Origin: Clostridium sp. AM34-11AC
GTDB lineage: Bacteria; Bacillota; Clostridia; Lachnospirales; Lachnospiraceae
Reading direction: 5' to 3'
Assembly (NCBI RefSeq): GCF_003435375.1
Contig: NZ_QWGL01000012.1
Location: 32,729-96,728, forward strand
DNA: 64,000 nt
Shown here piece after piece: positions 1-7,543 of the stretch; the first letter of the stretch is position 1; every line of letters starts with the position of its first letter. A program made the position numbers and the translations under genes. The notes below the pieces were generated by a model, which did no database searches, was not told the origin of the DNA, and saw only the letters and a list, made by a program, of their open reading frames with translations.

Positions 1-134
1 TCCAGTTCCAGGATCTTCCCCGTATCCCGCTCCACGATCAGACTGATATAAAACTCCCCGTGGAGATTGTAGATCGCATCCTCTTTGCTCGGCTTTGCCT
101 GGCCGACCACAAGGATCGTGTTTTTGTTTTCCAT
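1..134 (-). CDS. DUF3870 domain protein, N-terminal part (cut by window edge)
   Basis: The reverse strand from the ATG at 132-134 reads MENKNTILVVGQAKPSKEDA and stays open to the window edge (44 codons seen). The start resembles the small DUF3870 family, whose members begin with a short beta strand followed by VVGQAKPS and a conserved 'fyi.L.vd..tG.I' segment, which is also visible here. The family's function is not established. It is transcribed away from the glutamate cyclase-like gene at 545, with a ~410-base shared upstream region. The family call rests on about 44 residues recalled from memory. Confidence 0.7.
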   Translation of the reverse strand, partial: MENKNTILVVGQAKPSKEDAIYNLHGEFYISLIVERDTGKILEL

Positions 135-310
135 ATAATATACCCCTTTTTGTTCCCCGATATAAGAAATTGCTCATAGTAACCGACCTGCCCGCTCACG
201 CAGACGAAACCTTTGCTGACAGCGCAAGAAAAACAAATGTCATCTGCGGTGCCGCTTGTTTTACTTTTTCGCCCGTTACATAGTATATCACAAAATATAT
301 TCGTTTTCCA

Positions 311-339
311 TTGACTTTTCTATGCATTTCCACTAGACT
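311..339 (+). promoter_or_regulatory. Predicted sigma-A promoter for the glutamate cyclase-like gene
   Basis: TTGACT and TAGACT hexamers are separated by 17 bases and point toward the gene at 545. The predicted transcript would begin near 346 and carry a ~200-base leader that contains the hairpin-plus-T-tract at 407-446. Confidence 0.5.
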
Positions 340-406
340 AGAGACAACGAAAACAGATTCTTTTATTTATCGGGACTCCTGCCCGGATGTTCCCTCCGTA
401 AATAAG

Positions 407-446
407 AGCCATGAATCTTCCAACAGGGGATCAGTGGCTTTTTTTG
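407..446 (+). terminator. Intrinsic terminator-like hairpin inside a 5' leader
   Basis: AGCCA...TGGCT forms the outer stem, with further imperfect pairing inside (TGA/TCA, ATC/GAT), and is followed directly by seven T residues. A smaller hairpin, CGGG...CCCG, precedes it at 371-384. No plus-strand gene lies upstream in the window, so this is either an attenuator for the gene at 545 or the end of a short RNA started at the 311 promoter. Confidence 0.6.
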
Positions 447-544
447 TTGCCTGAAATCCGAAAAACGATCCATATCGGCTTTTTCATACACACGGCCGCG
501 AAAAAAGTTTTCCCCTCATCAAACATATTTGGAGGATAAATACC

Positions 545-1435
545 ATGACATTTTTTAAAGATCTGGATACCATTATGAAACAGGATTTCGGAAACCGCGG
601 GCTCTTAAAAGCACTCCCGGACAATCCGATCCAGGAAACCTTAAACACGCTCGCGGACGCCCGCCGTGTCATTCTCTTAACCGGCTTTCCGGTCCGACTC
701 AGCAACGGCTCTTATGTTGGTGAAACCGACGGCCCCTTAGGCACCGCTGATATTGCAGCAGCCCTGACCGCTCTCGGCGCCTCCGTCCTCGTGATCACCG
801 ATGAGCCCGCCTTTTCCATTGTAAGCGACGTTGTCTGCTACCGCGCTCCAAAAGCAAAACTCATGATGCTCCCTAAAACAGACACCGGCGACTTCATCCG
901 AAATTGCATCAAAACCTTCGCCCCAACTCACCTCATCTCCTTAGAACGCCCTGGTAAAGCCGCCAACGGCCACTACCACAGCATGCGCGGCGAAGTCCTC
1001 GATGACATGATCACTGACTCCGCCCTCTTTCTCTCCGAAGCAAAAAAATCCGGAGCCACCACCATCTCCATCGGCGACGGCGGCAACGAGATGGGCATGG
1101 GCACCTACCGCGACGTGATCGAACATTTCGTTCCCTTCGGTGGAACGATCTGCACCGCCGAATCCGCCGACATCACCCTCGCCAGCGGCGTCTCCAACTG
1201 GTGGGGAATAGGTATCGCCGCCCTCTGCTCCCTCTTCGCTGAAAAAAATCTCCTCCCGACCCGCGAGGAAGAGACCGAGTCTCTCCGCCTCGCCGTAGCC
1301 GCCGGCAGCGTAGACGGCTGCACCAAAAAGAACGAAATGACCGTCGACCGCCTGGATCTCGAGACGCATCTCGGAATCCTGGATTCTGTTAACGACATCT
1401 TAAAGAAAGAACTGGACATATGTGCAATTGCATAA
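545..1435 (+). CDS. D-glutamate cyclase-like protein (DUF4392)
   Basis: A 296-residue soluble protein resembling the DUF4392/D-glutamate cyclase-like domain, the domain shared with vertebrate DGLUCY, which converts D-glutamate to 5-oxo-D-proline. Supporting stretches are the N-terminal LTGFPV segment with the nearby ETDGPLGT, the central ERPGKAANGHYHSMRG segment and the glycine-rich GDGGNEMGMG segment typical of this fold. GGAGG sits 10 bases before the ATG. The gene lies behind a leader with a terminator-like hairpin and upstream of a LysR regulator gene. Bacterial members may act on D-glutamate or another small acid; the substrate here is an inference. Confidence 0.75.
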   Translation: MTFFKDLDTIMKQDFGNRGLLKALPDNPIQETLNTLADARRVILLTGFPVRLSNGSYVGETDGPLGTADIAAALTALGASVLVITDEPAFSIVSDVVCYRAPKAKLMMLPKTDTGDFIRNCIKTFAPTHLISLERPGKAANGHYHSMRGEVLDDMITDSALFLSEAKKSGATTISIGDGGNEMGMGTYRDVIEHFVPFGGTICTAESADITLASGVSNWWGIGIAALCSLFAEKNLLPTREEETESLRLAVAAGSVDGCTKKNEMTVDRLDLETHLGILDSVNDILKKELDICAIA

Positions 1436-1515
1436 AGTAATCTCCATATCGCACAGCGCAGCGCCTGCGATCCCGCCAATACACTCGGCTGGCCACCCTC
1501 GCGCAGCCAATCTCA

Positions 1516-1643
1516 GCGCTGGCCTGGGTCCGGATCTGGGTGCCTGATTTCGGGGGCATGGTTTCCTCTTAGTGCGCAGGAGAATTCGTTGGAGGAACCG
1601 CCCCCGAAATCCCGAGTACCCGGAGCCGGACCCAGGCCAGCGC
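1516..1643. repeat. Long near-perfect inverted repeat (about 53-base arms)
   Basis: The left arm (1516-1568) and right arm (1591-1643) pair almost throughout. The outer 18 bases are identical, beginning GCGCTGGCCTGGGTCCGG, then come short mismatches and a second perfect block around GATTTCGGGGGC. A loop of ~22 bases separates the arms. No T tract follows on either strand, so it is not a standard intrinsic terminator. It occupies most of the 1436-1782 gap, which has no credible gene. Confidence 0.85.
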
Positions 1644-1782
1644 GTACCCTTTAGCCACATCCCCCGCACATTTCATATTGACATCCCCCACCCCCATTCT
1701 ATATAATAGACATAAATAATACGAATACCACATATGAAAGGGGGTTATACTCCTGCGGTCCCACCCGGACGGCAGTATTTTT

Positions 1783-2679
1783 ATGGAACAGCACCTGTCA
1801 CAATACAAAATCTTCTACGAAGTAGCCCGTTGCGGCAACATCTCCCGCGCCGCCAAAGAACTCTACATCAGCCAGCCTGCCATCAGCAAAGCCATCAGCA
1901 AACTTGAAGAAAGCCTCGGCATCAAACTCTTTAGCCGAAACTCCCGCGGCGTCCAACTAACAAGAGAAGGCGCGATCCTCTTCCAGCATGTGAACACCGC
2001 CTTCGACTCCATCGGCCGCGGCGAACGCGAACTGAAGCGGATCCATGATTTCCATATCGGGAACTTGAAGATCGGTGTCAGCAACACCCTGTGCAAATAC
2101 GTCCTTCTCCCCTACTTAAAAGGATTCATCGGAAAATACCCGCACGTAAACATCGCCATCGAGAGCCAGTCCACCTACCAGACCCTCGACATGCTGGATG
2201 CCAGAAAGATCGATATCGGACTCGTGGCGGAGCCAAAAAGCAAAAAAGGCCTCCACTTCCAACCGGTAATGGAAATCAGCGATGCATTCGTCTGTACTCC
2301 GGCCTATCTGGAAAACCTCCATCTGAGAGAAGGCAATGACACCGATATTTTTAAAACCGGAAATATCATGCTCTTAAACCGCTCCAATATGAGCCGGAAA
2401 CATGTGGACGCCTACCTGGCTGACAATCAGATCGAGATCAACCAGATCCTGGAGACCACCGACATGGAACTCCTCATCGAATTCTCCCGGATCGGACTCG
2501 GAATCGGCTGCGTCATCAAAGATTTCGTCGAGGATGACTTGAAAAACGGTACACTCATTGAGATCCCGTTGGATATCCCGATCCCGAAACGCGTCATCGG
2601 CTTCTGCTGCCATCCTCAGGATATGCCGGATACCCTGAGAGAATTCATGGAATTCTCCCGGACATTCCACAAAGCATGA
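1783..2679 (+). CDS. LysR family transcriptional regulator
   Basis: A 298-residue protein with an N-terminal winged helix-turn-helix (residues ~1-60; the segment ISRAAKELYISQPAISKAIS is the recognition region) and a C-terminal periplasmic-binding-like effector domain (~90-295). Length is normal for LysR proteins. It follows the glutamate cyclase-like gene on the same strand after a 347-base gap holding a large inverted repeat. It may regulate that gene or the divergent DUF3870 gene, but no operator could be assigned. No strong ribosome binding site is visible before the ATG. A strong terminator follows at 2757. Confidence 0.93.
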   Translation: MEQHLSQYKIFYEVARCGNISRAAKELYISQPAISKAISKLEESLGIKLFSRNSRGVQLTREGAILFQHVNTAFDSIGRGERELKRIHDFHIGNLKIGVSNTLCKYVLLPYLKGFIGKYPHVNIAIESQSTYQTLDMLDARKIDIGLVAEPKSKKGLHFQPVMEISDAFVCTPAYLENLHLREGNDTDIFKTGNIMLLNRSNMSRKHVDAYLADNQIEINQILETTDMELLIEFSRIGLGIGCVIKDFVEDDLKNGTLIEIPLDIPIPKRVIGFCCHPQDMPDTLREFMEFSRTFHKA

Positions 2680-2756
2680 TCTGACAATCGCGGGCATTTT
2701 TAATACCGATCTTCCCAGAATCGGCAAACAAACAATATAAATACGAATCGCCCGCA

Positions 2757-2815
2757 AAAAAAGAGCCGGGAACTGAATTCCGATCAATTACAAAATCCAG
2801 TTCCCGGCTCTTTTT
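2757..2815 (+). terminator. Rho-independent terminator after the LysR gene
   Basis: AAAGAGCCGGGAACTG pairs perfectly with CAGTTCCCGGCTCTTT around a ~23-base loop and is followed by a T run. The A run on the left side makes it potentially bidirectional, though the opposite-strand nudC gene ends ~220 bases away. Confidence 0.9.
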
Positions 2816-2827
2816 AGTTTCTCATTT

Positions 2828-2959
2828 GTAACTGTTCAGTACCTTCACAGTTACATGCAAAAATCCATTCCAAATCGGCTACGCCGATGGATTTTTGCCT
2901 TTTAGCCTAGGTTTTCTTACGGTCAGCGCAGCAAGTGCGCAGACCTACTGAACAGTTAC
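2828..2959 (+). repeat. Dispersed palindromic repeat, copy 1 (full)
   Basis: Bounded by perfect 14-base inverted ends GTAACTGTTCAGTA and TACTGAACAGTTAC. Inside are a hairpin with 12-base arms (GCAAAAATCCAT/ATGGATTTTTGC, inner CGGC/GCCG) and a smaller GCGCA/TGCGC hairpin. It lies between the convergent LysR and nudC genes. Other copies are at 5972, 7544, 15924, 29066, 30285, 39401 and 40133. Confidence 0.9.
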
Positions 2960-3032
2960 TCTCATTTTTCTTATGTACGCTCAACCACTCCTCCAGGCGC
3001 AGTCTCCGCACGCGTTTTTACAAACCAAATCC

Positions 3033-3917
3033 CTAATTCTGGTCCTTATACCCAGTCACTTCATAAAACTTCTCAAGACTTCCATACTTAAACACCATCT
3101 TAAGCTCACTTCCGATGCTGTTCATCATCGTCTCATCCGGGATCTCGTCGCGGTGGTACCATCCCGCCTCAGAGAGCTCATCTTCCTGAAGCTTGATCTT
3201 ATCCGGTCCGTCTAACTCCGCAAAAAATCCGATCATCTCCGTGTCAGAGAATGCCCATGGCTGGCTCTTATAATAGCGGATGTTCTTGACCTTCAGTCCG
3301 ACCTCCTCCATGACCTCACGGTGGATCGTCTCCTCAAAGCTCTCCCCGATCTCCACGAAACCGGCGATCAGCGCGTATCCGCGGTACGGGTTGTTGTTCA
3401 CGCGGTATCTGGACATTAAAAGTCTGTCCCCGTCGGAGATTGCAACGATGACAGCCGGAGAGATCTTCGGATACTCCGTCTGTCCGCACTCCGGGCACAC
3501 TAACGCACGCTCAGTCTTGCTGTTCTCCATCAGATGACCACAGCATCCGCAGTACTTTCTGCTCTCTTTAAAGCGATGAATCTGTGTCGCCGTGATTCCC
3601 GCGAAAGCCTGATACATCGGATGCATCTTTCTGTACGCCGCTGTCGAACAGAGTTCATAGACATCGGAATCATATCTCGGCATCTCCGTCACATAGTAAT
3701 AATGATTTCCATCGATGGCGAACAGATAATACGCGCTTTCTTTCAGCAGCTCTTTGTCCTCCGGGAAATCAGAAAACTTCGGAATCTTGTGATTTTCCTC
3801 GTCCACTTTTCTTAAAAGTGTCTTACTCTTCTTTATATAAAGGACAAAGTCCTCATCCTGCGCCTTCGGCTGTCCGTAGGTCAGGTCAAATTTATGCGGG
3901 TTGATATCCTGGATCAT
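3033..3917 (-). CDS. nudC: NAD(+) diphosphatase (NudC-type Nudix hydrolase)
   Basis: A 294-residue protein that hydrolyses NAD(H) to NMN(H) and AMP; family members can also remove NAD caps from RNA. It shows the complete NudC layout: an N-terminal domain, a zinc site (Cys123/Cys126 and Cys141/Cys144), a Nudix box at residues ~186-207 with the GFVEIGESFEETIHREVMEE pattern, and the NudC-defining SQPWAF motif at 218-223. The chosen ATG has AAGGAG 7 bases upstream; a longer frame would add 16 unsupported residues. It is a single gene with its own promoter at 4020-4048, convergent with the LysR gene. Confidence 0.95.
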   Translation of the reverse strand: MIQDINPHKFDLTYGQPKAQDEDFVLYIKKSKTLLRKVDEENHKIPKFSDFPEDKELLKESAYYLFAIDGNHYYYVTEMPRYDSDVYELCSTAAYRKMHPMYQAFAGITATQIHRFKESRKYCGCCGHLMENSKTERALVCPECGQTEYPKISPAVIVAISDGDRLLMSRYRVNNNPYRGYALIAGFVEIGESFEETIHREVMEEVGLKVKNIRYYKSQPWAFSDTEMIGFFAELDGPDKIKLQEDELSEAGWYHRDEIPDETMMNSIGSELKMVFKYGSLEKFYEVTGYKDQN

Positions 3918-4019
3918 TCCTATACTCCTTATTCGTTGACATAAGTTTCTGCCTCCCCGCAGCACCTCTCAGTTTCTGCTGCCGGCCCGGCGAAACCTTA
4001 AAATTTTCACATCATTTCC

Positions 4020-4048
4020 ATGATACGACGGGCATTCATTTTTGTCAA
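4020..4048 (-). promoter_or_regulatory. Predicted sigma-A promoter for nudC
   Basis: On the reverse strand TTGACA and TATCAT are separated by 17 bases, about 100 bases before the nudC start. Confidence 0.7.
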
Positions 4049-4114
4049 TCCATCAAAACCTTCCGCTCTGCACAGTCCCTCAAAGAAACTTCGCCATATG
4101 TTTCCCTGTTTCGG

Positions 4115-4143
4115 TTGACGAACATGTTCATTTGCCTTATAAT
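4115..4143 (+). promoter_or_regulatory. Predicted sigma-A promoter for the MATE exporter
   Basis: TTGACG and a consensus TATAAT are separated by 17 bases. The ~90-base leader that follows contains two perfect small hairpins (TCCCTT/AAAGGGA at 4155-4170 and AACCGTGAA/TTCACGGTT at 4189-4211) before the ribosome binding site. Confidence 0.8.
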
Positions 4144-4240
4144 GCCATTCAGTGTCCCTTCACAAAGGGAGAATGTATGTTTATTTGTAACCGTGAAATT
4201 TCTTCACGGTTATCTATGTTTTACGAAAGGAGTTACCCAA

Positions 4241-5605
4241 ATGGCAACAGAAAACAAAATGGGCGTCATGCCGCTAAACCGGCTTCTGATCTCCATGTCC
4301 GTACCAATGATGATCTCGATGCTCGTCCAGGCACTCTATAACATTGTAGACAGTATGTTTGTCGCGCAGTTAAGCGAGAATGCCCTGACCGCCGTATCCC
4401 TGGCGTTCCCGGCGCAGAACCTGATGATCGCCGTGGCGACCGGAACCGGCGTCGGTGTCAATGCTGCTCTCTCAAGAAATCTCGGCGAAAAGAACTTTGA
4501 TCGCGCCAACAGGATCGCGGACCACGCGCTGTACCTGGCGGCTATGAGCTACATCGTATTCGCGATCTTCGGTCTCTTCTTTGCGAGACAGTTCTTCCGC
4601 CTCCAGACCGATATCGAGGAGATCGTGGATCTCGGAACTACCTATTTAAGAATCTGCACGATCGCTTCCTTCGGTCTCTTCACGGAGATCGCCTGCGAGC
4701 GTCTCCTGCAGTCCACCGGAAAGACGATCTACTCCATGTACACCCAGGGCCTCGGCGCCATCATCAATATCGTCCTGGATCCGATCCTGATCTTCGGTTA
4801 CTTTGGAGCTCCGGCTCTCGGGATCGCCGGTGCCGCAGGCGCCACTGTTTTCGGACAGATCATCGCCTTCGGCCTCGGTTTTTACTTAAATAAGACGAAA
4901 AACCACGAGATCACGATCTCCCTCAGGAGCTTTAAGCCCAACGGTGAGATCATCCGCCACATTTACGCGGTGGGCGTTCCGTCCATCATCATGGCATCCA
5001 TCGGAAGTATCATGACCTTTGGAATCAACAAGATCCTTATCGCCTTTTCTTCCACGGCGACAGCTGTATTCGGTGTCTACTTCAAGCTCCAGAGCTTCGT
5101 GTTCATGCCGGTCTTCGGTTTAAACAACGGAACCGTTCCGATCATCGCCTACAACTACGGTGCCGGAAAACCGGACCGAATTATGGGAACCATAAAGCTG
5201 GCCGCTGTGTACGCTACAACGATCATGCTGTGCGGCTTCGCTGTCTTCCAGCTCATGCCGGATAAGCTTTTAATGATCTTCAGCGCCTCCGATACGATGC
5301 TCTCCATCGGCATTCCGGCACTCCGGATCATCTCCATCAGCTTCCTGTTTGCGGGCTGCTCCATCGTCTGTACTTCCCTGTTCCAGGCACTTGGACATGG
5401 AATGCTGAGTTTATGGATCTCCGTGTTCCGTCAGCTTGTCGTTCTTCTGCCGGTGGCATTTATCTTCGCAAGGATCGGTGGTCTTCACACCGTGTGGTTT
5501 GCCTTCCCGATCGCCGAAGCTTTCGCGATCATCTTCAGCGGTGTGTGCCTTGTCCATGTGTACCGTAAGGAGATCATTCCGTTGAAAGCACAGCAGGGAA
5601 AATAG
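4241..5605 (+). CDS. MATE family multidrug/sodium antiporter
   Basis: A 454-residue integral membrane protein with about 12 hydrophobic segments and the two-fold repeat of MATE exporters; the N-terminal region 'MSVPMMISMLVQALYNIVDS' is characteristic. It likely exports cationic drugs or metabolites using an ion gradient; the substrate cannot be told. The ATG at 4241 has AAAGGAG eight bases upstream. An in-frame start 126 bases earlier would add an atypical stretch overlapping the promoter and leader hairpins, so it is rejected. The gene is followed by a large terminator hairpin. A second MATE gene lies at 35238. Confidence 0.93.
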   Translation: MATENKMGVMPLNRLLISMSVPMMISMLVQALYNIVDSMFVAQLSENALTAVSLAFPAQNLMIAVATGTGVGVNAALSRNLGEKNFDRANRIADHALYLAAMSYIVFAIFGLFFARQFFRLQTDIEEIVDLGTTYLRICTIASFGLFTEIACERLLQSTGKTIYSMYTQGLGAIINIVLDPILIFGYFGAPALGIAGAAGATVFGQIIAFGLGFYLNKTKNHEITISLRSFKPNGEIIRHIYAVGVPSIIMASIGSIMTFGINKILIAFSSTATAVFGVYFKLQSFVFMPVFGLNNGTVPIIAYNYGAGKPDRIMGTIKLAAVYATTIMLCGFAVFQLMPDKLLMIFSASDTMLSIGIPALRIISISFLFAGCSIVCTSLFQALGHGMLSLWISVFRQLVVLLPVAFIFARIGGLHTVWFAFPIAEAFAIIFSGVCLVHVYRKEIIPLKAQQGK

Positions 5606-5635
5606 TTTTTTAATTAAAGAATCGAATTTTTCAGA

Positions 5636-5724
5636 CATGTAAGCTTACGTCCTGACAGGTCGTTTCTCCCGGTTATTTCCGTGTATGAAACGGCTTTGCC
5701 AGACTTAAGTTTACATGCCTTTTT
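5636..5724 (+). terminator. Large terminator hairpin after the MATE gene
   Basis: CATGTAAGCTTA pairs with TAAGTTTACATG (11 of 12), and the interior continues with CGTTTC/GAAACG pairing and partial matches. CC and five T residues follow. At ~85 bases it is long for an intrinsic terminator. The stretch 5725-5971 beyond it holds no gene that I can support. Confidence 0.7.
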
Positions 5725-5971
5725 GTTATTACCTCTTTTCCGAAGTTCAAAATCATTCCTCGTCTTTTCGCATTCTCCGATGATCTGCATTTCTGTCCGT
5801 CAGCATTTTCTTATAAAATTTTTTCAAAAAATATGTGATTTTAACCTTTTAGTTCAAGACAAACCGCGAATTTTATAGTATGATATAGCTACTTACAAAA
5901 CAGAGGTTCTAAGTCTCATATACCGGCGACAAGGATCCGTCGTCCGTTTCCCTATGAAAATTAATGAATAC

Positions 5972-6104
5972 GTAACTATTCAGTACCTTCATAGCTACGT
6001 GCAAAAATCCATTCCAGATCAGCTTCGCTGATGGGATTTTTGCCTTCCAGCCTATGTTTTCTTACGGTCAGCGCAGCAAGTGCGCAGACCTACTGAACAG
6101 TTAC
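5972..6104 (+). repeat. Dispersed palindromic repeat, copy 2 (full)
   Basis: Same architecture as the copy at 2828: GTAACTATTCAGTA (one change) at the left, TACTGAACAGTTAC at the right, the central GCAAAAATCC hairpin and the GCGCA/TGCGC hairpin. It lies between the MATE gene and the Xre-type gene at 6198. Confidence 0.9.
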
Positions 6105-6124
6105 AAGAATACTTAACATTACCC

Positions 6125-6156
6125 GCTGTCAGAAACATTTTTTAATGGCTGACAGC
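6125..6156. repeat. Inverted repeat upstream of the Xre-type gene
   Basis: GCTGTCAG and CTGACAGC are separated by 16 mostly A/T bases, about 40 bases before the start at 6198. It could be an operator for autoregulation or an RNA hairpin; no clear promoter was found here. Confidence 0.45.
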
Positions 6157-6197
6157 TGACATCAGTCTGCCCTGATTGGAAATTTGGAGGATGATGT

Positions 6198-6608
6198 ATG
6201 AAAGAATTATCGAAAACGCTGACCGGAAAAAAGATCCGGGATGAAATGTTAAAAAGAAAGATGACAGTCCGCGATCTCCAGGATGCACTGGAACTGGACA
6301 GTCCCCAGTCGATCTATAAGTGGCTTCGCGGGGAATCGCTCCCCTCTCTTCCGAATATGCTGGTCCTCGGTGAGCTGTTCAAGGTTCCGTTGGAAAGGCT
6401 TCTGGTCCATGAGGACGGAAGTGTCGCTTACCACCGTATCTTCGATGACAGCCTTCCTTACGAGATTGCCTATCTGGTCCAGGACAAAGATGACTTTTCC
6501 GTAAAAAGGCGGCATGTGGCACGGGCAGATACCTTCGCGGGAACCTGTTACTCAGGAATCTTTAATCTGCCTCAGGAGTGTCCTCACTCAAAAGCTCCTC
6601 ATAACTGA
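6198..6608 (+). CDS. Xre-type helix-turn-helix protein
   Basis: A 136-residue protein with a Cro/C1-type DNA-binding domain at residues ~10-70 (the segment MTVRDLQDALELDSPQSIYK followed by WLRGESLPS). The C-terminal ~65 residues match no domain that I recognise and end with several Cys, His and Pro residues. GGAGGATGATGT precedes the ATG. Its 3' end overlaps by 47 bases the 3' end of a convergent second Xre gene, which may create antisense interference. It could regulate that neighbour or itself; the target is unknown. Confidence 0.85.
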   Translation: MKELSKTLTGKKIRDEMLKRKMTVRDLQDALELDSPQSIYKWLRGESLPSLPNMLVLGELFKVPLERLLVHEDGSVAYHRIFDDSLPYEIAYLVQDKDDFSVKRRHVARADTFAGTCYSGIFNLPQECPHSKAPHN

Positions 6609-6825
6609 CATTTAAGACTTTTGCGAAGTATCTCAGTTCAATATCGGTCACAAACCTCTTTCCGCTCTCAATCCTCTGGATCGCGTTCTTATCAAGGTCC
6701 AGACCGAGAAGCTGAAGCATATCCGCCAGTCGTTTCTGTGAAACATCGTTCATCCTGCTGCGAAGTTCACGGATCTTGATCCCGCAGATATTGTTCCTGC
6801 CGGATATTGACTTGTTTTTGTACAT
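6562..6825 (-). CDS. Xre-type transcriptional regulator, small
   Basis: An 87-residue protein that is essentially one Cro/C1-type helix-turn-helix domain: VSQKRLADMLQLLGLDLDKN followed by AIQRIESGKRFVTD. AAGGAG lies 9 bases before the ATG at 6825; a start 24 bases further upstream lacks a ribosome binding site at proper spacing. It is divergent from the gene at 7025. Two near-identical sites, CATTCACTAATTGTCAC (6847-6863) and CATTCACTGGATGTCAC (6900-6916), lie in the shared upstream region and are its probable binding sites. Confidence 0.9.
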   Translation of the reverse strand: MYKNKSISGRNNICGIKIRELRSRMNDVSQKRLADMLQLLGLDLDKNAIQRIESGKRFVTDIELRYFAKVLNVSYEELLSEDTPEAD

Positions 6826-6846
6826 ATAATAACACTCCTTGTTTGG

Positions 6847-6863
6847 CATTCACTAATTGTCAC
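6847..6863. promoter_or_regulatory. Probable Xre operator 1
   Basis: CATTCACTAATTGTCAC matches the second site at 6900-6916 in 14 of 17 positions and overlaps the -35 element of the plus-strand promoter at 6857, a placement expected for repression of the gene at 7025. Confidence 0.6.
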
Positions 6864-6885
6864 TCCAAACAATATATGTTATTAT
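6857..6885 (+). promoter_or_regulatory. Predicted sigma-A promoter for the gene at 7025
   Basis: TTGTCA and TATTAT are separated by 17 bases, between the two putative Xre operators. Confidence 0.6.
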
Positions 6886-6896
6886 TGAAACAGTCA

Positions 6897-6916
6897 TGAC
6901 ATTCACTGGATGTCAC
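6897..6916. promoter_or_regulatory. Probable Xre operator 2 (palindromic)
   Basis: TGACATTCACTGGATGTCA is an inverted repeat with 6-base arms (TGACAT/ATGTCA), as expected for a dimeric Xre repressor, and contains the same core as operator 1. Confidence 0.6.
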
Positions 6917-7024
6917 AAGAAGATTTTATTGGTATGCATTATCAAACCAAAATAATATGATCCTGCTGCCGCACCACAGGAGCAGATCTCTTAAATATAC
7001 AACTTTTCAAAGGAGGATTTATTT

Positions 7025-7453
7025 ATGGAAATCACAAAAGAATTAAAACAGGATCTCTCCGAGCTGGAATCTGCGTGCAGCAGTTTTCTCGGAAAATATG
7101 AATCACAGCTCACGGACGCACTGAATAAGACGAAAATGTCCGCTGAGGACAGCTTGAAAATAGACCTGATGTTAGAACTTGTCACCCATCTCTCCTCCGC
7201 GCAGTTCGTCTCTTCCTACATGCAGAAGGATATCGTGAAGGAAGGAATTCTGCTCCAGGATGCGGCCGGAAACTTTACGCTCGGCGGCGATCCTCTTCCG
7301 ACGATGAGCGATATCGAAGTGTATGTCCACGATGATGAATTAAACCAGGACGTCTGGAAGCGTGTATTTATCGGCGGCGGAACCGAAAAGCGGATCTGCG
7401 GTCTGCGCCATCCGGATCTCACTTCCGGAGTCCATGCAAGAATCCGCGGTTAG
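7025..7453 (+). CDS. Small protein of unknown function, DUF5348-like C-terminus
   Basis: A 142-residue protein with a charged helical N-terminal half (residues ~1-75) and a C-terminal half (~75-142) that resembles DUF5348: 'GILLQDAAGNFTLGG', an 'IEVYV' strand, 'VWKRVFI' and a closing 'GVHARIRG'. The family match is from memory and tentative, and its function is not known. AAAGGAGG precedes the ATG. It has its own promoter flanked by putative operators of the divergent Xre protein and ends at a strong terminator, so it looks like the controlled gene of a two-gene module. Confidence 0.75.
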   Translation: MEITKELKQDLSELESACSSFLGKYESQLTDALNKTKMSAEDSLKIDLMLELVTHLSSAQFVSSYMQKDIVKEGILLQDAAGNFTLGGDPLPTMSDIEVYVHDDELNQDVWKRVFIGGGTEKRICGLRHPDLTSGVHARIRG

Positions 7454-7474
7454 TTTTTCCCAGGAAAAGTCCAT

Positions 7475-7534
7475 AAAAAAGATCCGCCAGCATACCGTAC
7501 GAAACTATCTTCGGTATCCTGACAGATCTTTTTT
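7475..7534 (+). terminator. Rho-independent terminator after the gene at 7025
   Basis: AAAAAAGATC pairs with GATCTTTTTT; the stem continues through GCCAG/CTGAC-like and ATACCG/CGGTAT pairing. A T run follows. Confidence 0.88.
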
Positions 7535-7543
7535 CTTTATTTT

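Noticed and set aside
941..1479. Reverse-strand frames of 124-142 codons within the glutamate cyclase-like gene
   Set aside because: They are antisense shadows caused by GC-rich codon use; the plus-strand frame has the family motifs.
5895..5945. AGAGGTTCTA-like sequence and GGCGAC/GTCGTC stem resembling a preQ1 or other riboswitch upstream of the Xre-type gene
   Set aside because: The preQ1-I A-rich tail and stem arrangement are missing, and a complete repeat element separates it from the gene.
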